NCBI GenBank assembly: GCA_002360295.1 | Contig: DEQI01000020.1 | Location: 1 to 6,530 of the forward strand | From: Planococcaceae bacterium UBA3370 | GTDB lineage: Bacteria > Bacillota > Bacilli > Bacillales_A > Planococcaceae | Direction of reading: 5' to 3' | Length of the DNA: 6,530 bases | The notes under the pieces: model-generated | What the model was told of the DNA's origin: nothing | The model's database searches: none | What the model saw: the letters and a program-made list of their open reading frames with translations, nothing else | Part shown: piece after piece, positions 6,301 to 6,530 of the stretch | Layout of the letters: the number at the start of each line of letters is the position of its first letter | How positions within the stretch are numbered: position 1 is the first letter of the stretch | Position numbers and translations under genes: made by a program

Positions 6301-6530
6301 TATTCACCGTTTACAACGAATATTGAAAGACTTGTACCATTCCGTACATTAACGGGAAGACAACATTTCTATATTGATCACGAGATTTTCTTACAATTCG
6401 GTGAAGCTCTTCCTGTATATAAACCAACATTACCGCCTATGGTCTTTGGTTCAAAAGATAAAAAAATAATTGGCGGTCAAGATTCACTTGTTTTACGTTA
6501 TTTAACACCACACGGAAAATGGAATATTCA
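3271..6530 (+). CDS. narG: Respiratory nitrate reductase alpha subunit NarG (partial, runs off the end)
   Basis: One uninterrupted frame gives 1086 whole codons from ATG 3271 to the window edge. NarG is usually about 1220-1250 residues, so roughly 140 C-terminal residues are missing. It is the molybdenum bis-MGD catalytic subunit reducing nitrate to nitrite with quinol electrons passed through NarI and NarH, bound to the inner face of the membrane. The FS0 iron-sulfur ligands are all present: H48-x3-C52-x3-C56 in THGVNCTGSCSW and C91 in EPRGCPRGAS. The molybdenum-ligand aspartate is D217 in FYDWYADLPPASPQ, corresponding to Asp222 of E. coli. Other family stretches are WGSNVPLTRTPDAHF and QGVNGGGWAHYVGQEKCRP. 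The N-terminus (MKRKFGLKFFKPTERYSGNW) has no twin-arginine motif. narHJI would be expected next, outside the window. No frameshift or missing key residue is seen. Confidence 0.97.
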   Translation, partial: MKRKFGLKFFKPTERYSGNWSILEEKSREWENMYRQRWSHDKVVRTTHGVNCTGSCSWKVFVKNGIITWENQQIDYPSCGPDMPEFEPRGCPRGASFSWYEYSPLRVKYPYVRGKLWRMWKKALEKHDNPVDAWASIVEDPEKAKSYKQARGKGGHVRVKWEDAMQLISAQLIYTIKKYGPDRIAGFTPIPAMSMISYASGARFISLLGGEMLSFYDWYADLPPASPQIWGEQTDVPESSDWYNAGYLIMWGSNVPLTRTPDAHFMTEVRYKGTKVVSVAPDYAENVKFADNWLAPNPGSDAAVAQAMTHVILKEFYVERQEPMFLNYAKQYTDMPFLIMLDEHEGSLKAGRFLRASDLGDTTQHAEWKPVIFDEATNEIIVPNGTMGQRWEEGKKWNLILEREDGTVINPALSIEPHDAEWKEIVFPFFDNKGNGTFKRMIPAKKVKLADGSEQLVVTVYDLMLSQYGVKRNGNQFEAKGYDDESSHYTPAWQEQHTGVKSSLVVQIAREFAQNSIDTKGRSMIIMGAGVNHWFNSDTIYRAILNLVVLTASQGVNGGGWAHYVGQEKCRPIEGWSTVAFAKDWQAPPRLQNATSFFYFATDQWKYEETGADSLKSPTGGDIRYQHPADYNVLAARLGWLPSYPQFNKSSLLFAEEAKKQGKTTNEEIAKFAVDQVTSGETKFACEDPDAPENFPRSLFVWRSNLISSSAKGQEYFMKHLLGTHNGLLSQANEEDKPEEMVWRDEVEGKLDLLVALDFRMTATPMYADVVLPAATWYEKTDISSTDMHPFIHPFNPAVNPLWESRSDWDIYKSLAKTFSEMAKTHLPGVYKDVVTAPLAHDSANEIAQPYGVVKDWKKGEIDAIPGKTMPNFAVVERDYTQIYDKYITLGPNLAKGKVGAHGVNFSVKEEYEELKSINGIYTDETIKNGLPKLMTARDAANAILHVSSATNGAVSQRAFEAAEEDSGVELKDISADRAAEKITFQNITAQPREVIPTPVFPGSNKMGRRYSPFTTNIERLVPFRTLTGRQHFYIDHEIFLQFGEALPVYKPTLPPMVFGSKDKKIIGGQDSLVLRYLTPHGKWNI

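Overview
This is low-GC Firmicutes DNA, most likely from Bacillaceae/Planococcaceae (Lysinibacillus- or Bacillus-like). The evidence is AT-rich codon use, strong AGGAG-type ribosome sites, TTG starts, an ECF sigma factor close to Bacillus SigX, a TPP-riboswitch-controlled thiW and a Gram-positive-style respiratory nitrate reductase. The genus is an inference.

Layout. Bases 1-96 are the 3' end of an unrecognised plus-strand gene. It converges, with 5 bp between stop codons, on a minus-strand two-gene operon: a SigX-like ECF sigma factor (973-1512, TTG start) followed by an overlapping gene (102-983). The second gene encodes a short cytoplasmic segment, one membrane helix and an outside SpoIIP-like peptidoglycan-hydrolase domain. 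A good ECF-type promoter (TGTAAC-N17-CGAATA) precedes the pair, suggesting that the sigma factor drives its own operon. Upstream, also on the minus strand, is thiW (1684-2190), the substrate-binding subunit of an ECF-type thiazole transporter. Its leader has an extended -10 promoter, a TPP riboswitch and an intrinsic terminator, and a second terminator follows the gene. Next is a lone gene for a 119-residue membrane protein of unknown function (2546-2905, minus) with its own terminator. Bases 2906-3270 hold no intact gene; they contain what looks like a decayed small minus-strand gene and the narG leader. From 3271 to the end of the window runs narG (plus strand, partial, about 1087 codons), the catalytic subunit of membrane-bound nitrate reductase.

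How the parts work together. The units look independently controlled: cell-envelope stress (sigma factor plus membrane partner), thiamin-precursor salvage (thiW) and anaerobic nitrate respiration (narG, presumably continuing into narHJI). The most interesting element is the sigma-factor operon. Its second gene sits where an anti-sigma factor belongs and has anti-sigma-like topology, but its outside domain resembles the sporulation enzyme SpoIIP, and a conserved glutamate appears to be replaced by asparagine. A peptidoglycan-binding sensor made from a retired or altered amidase is a reasonable, testable hypothesis.
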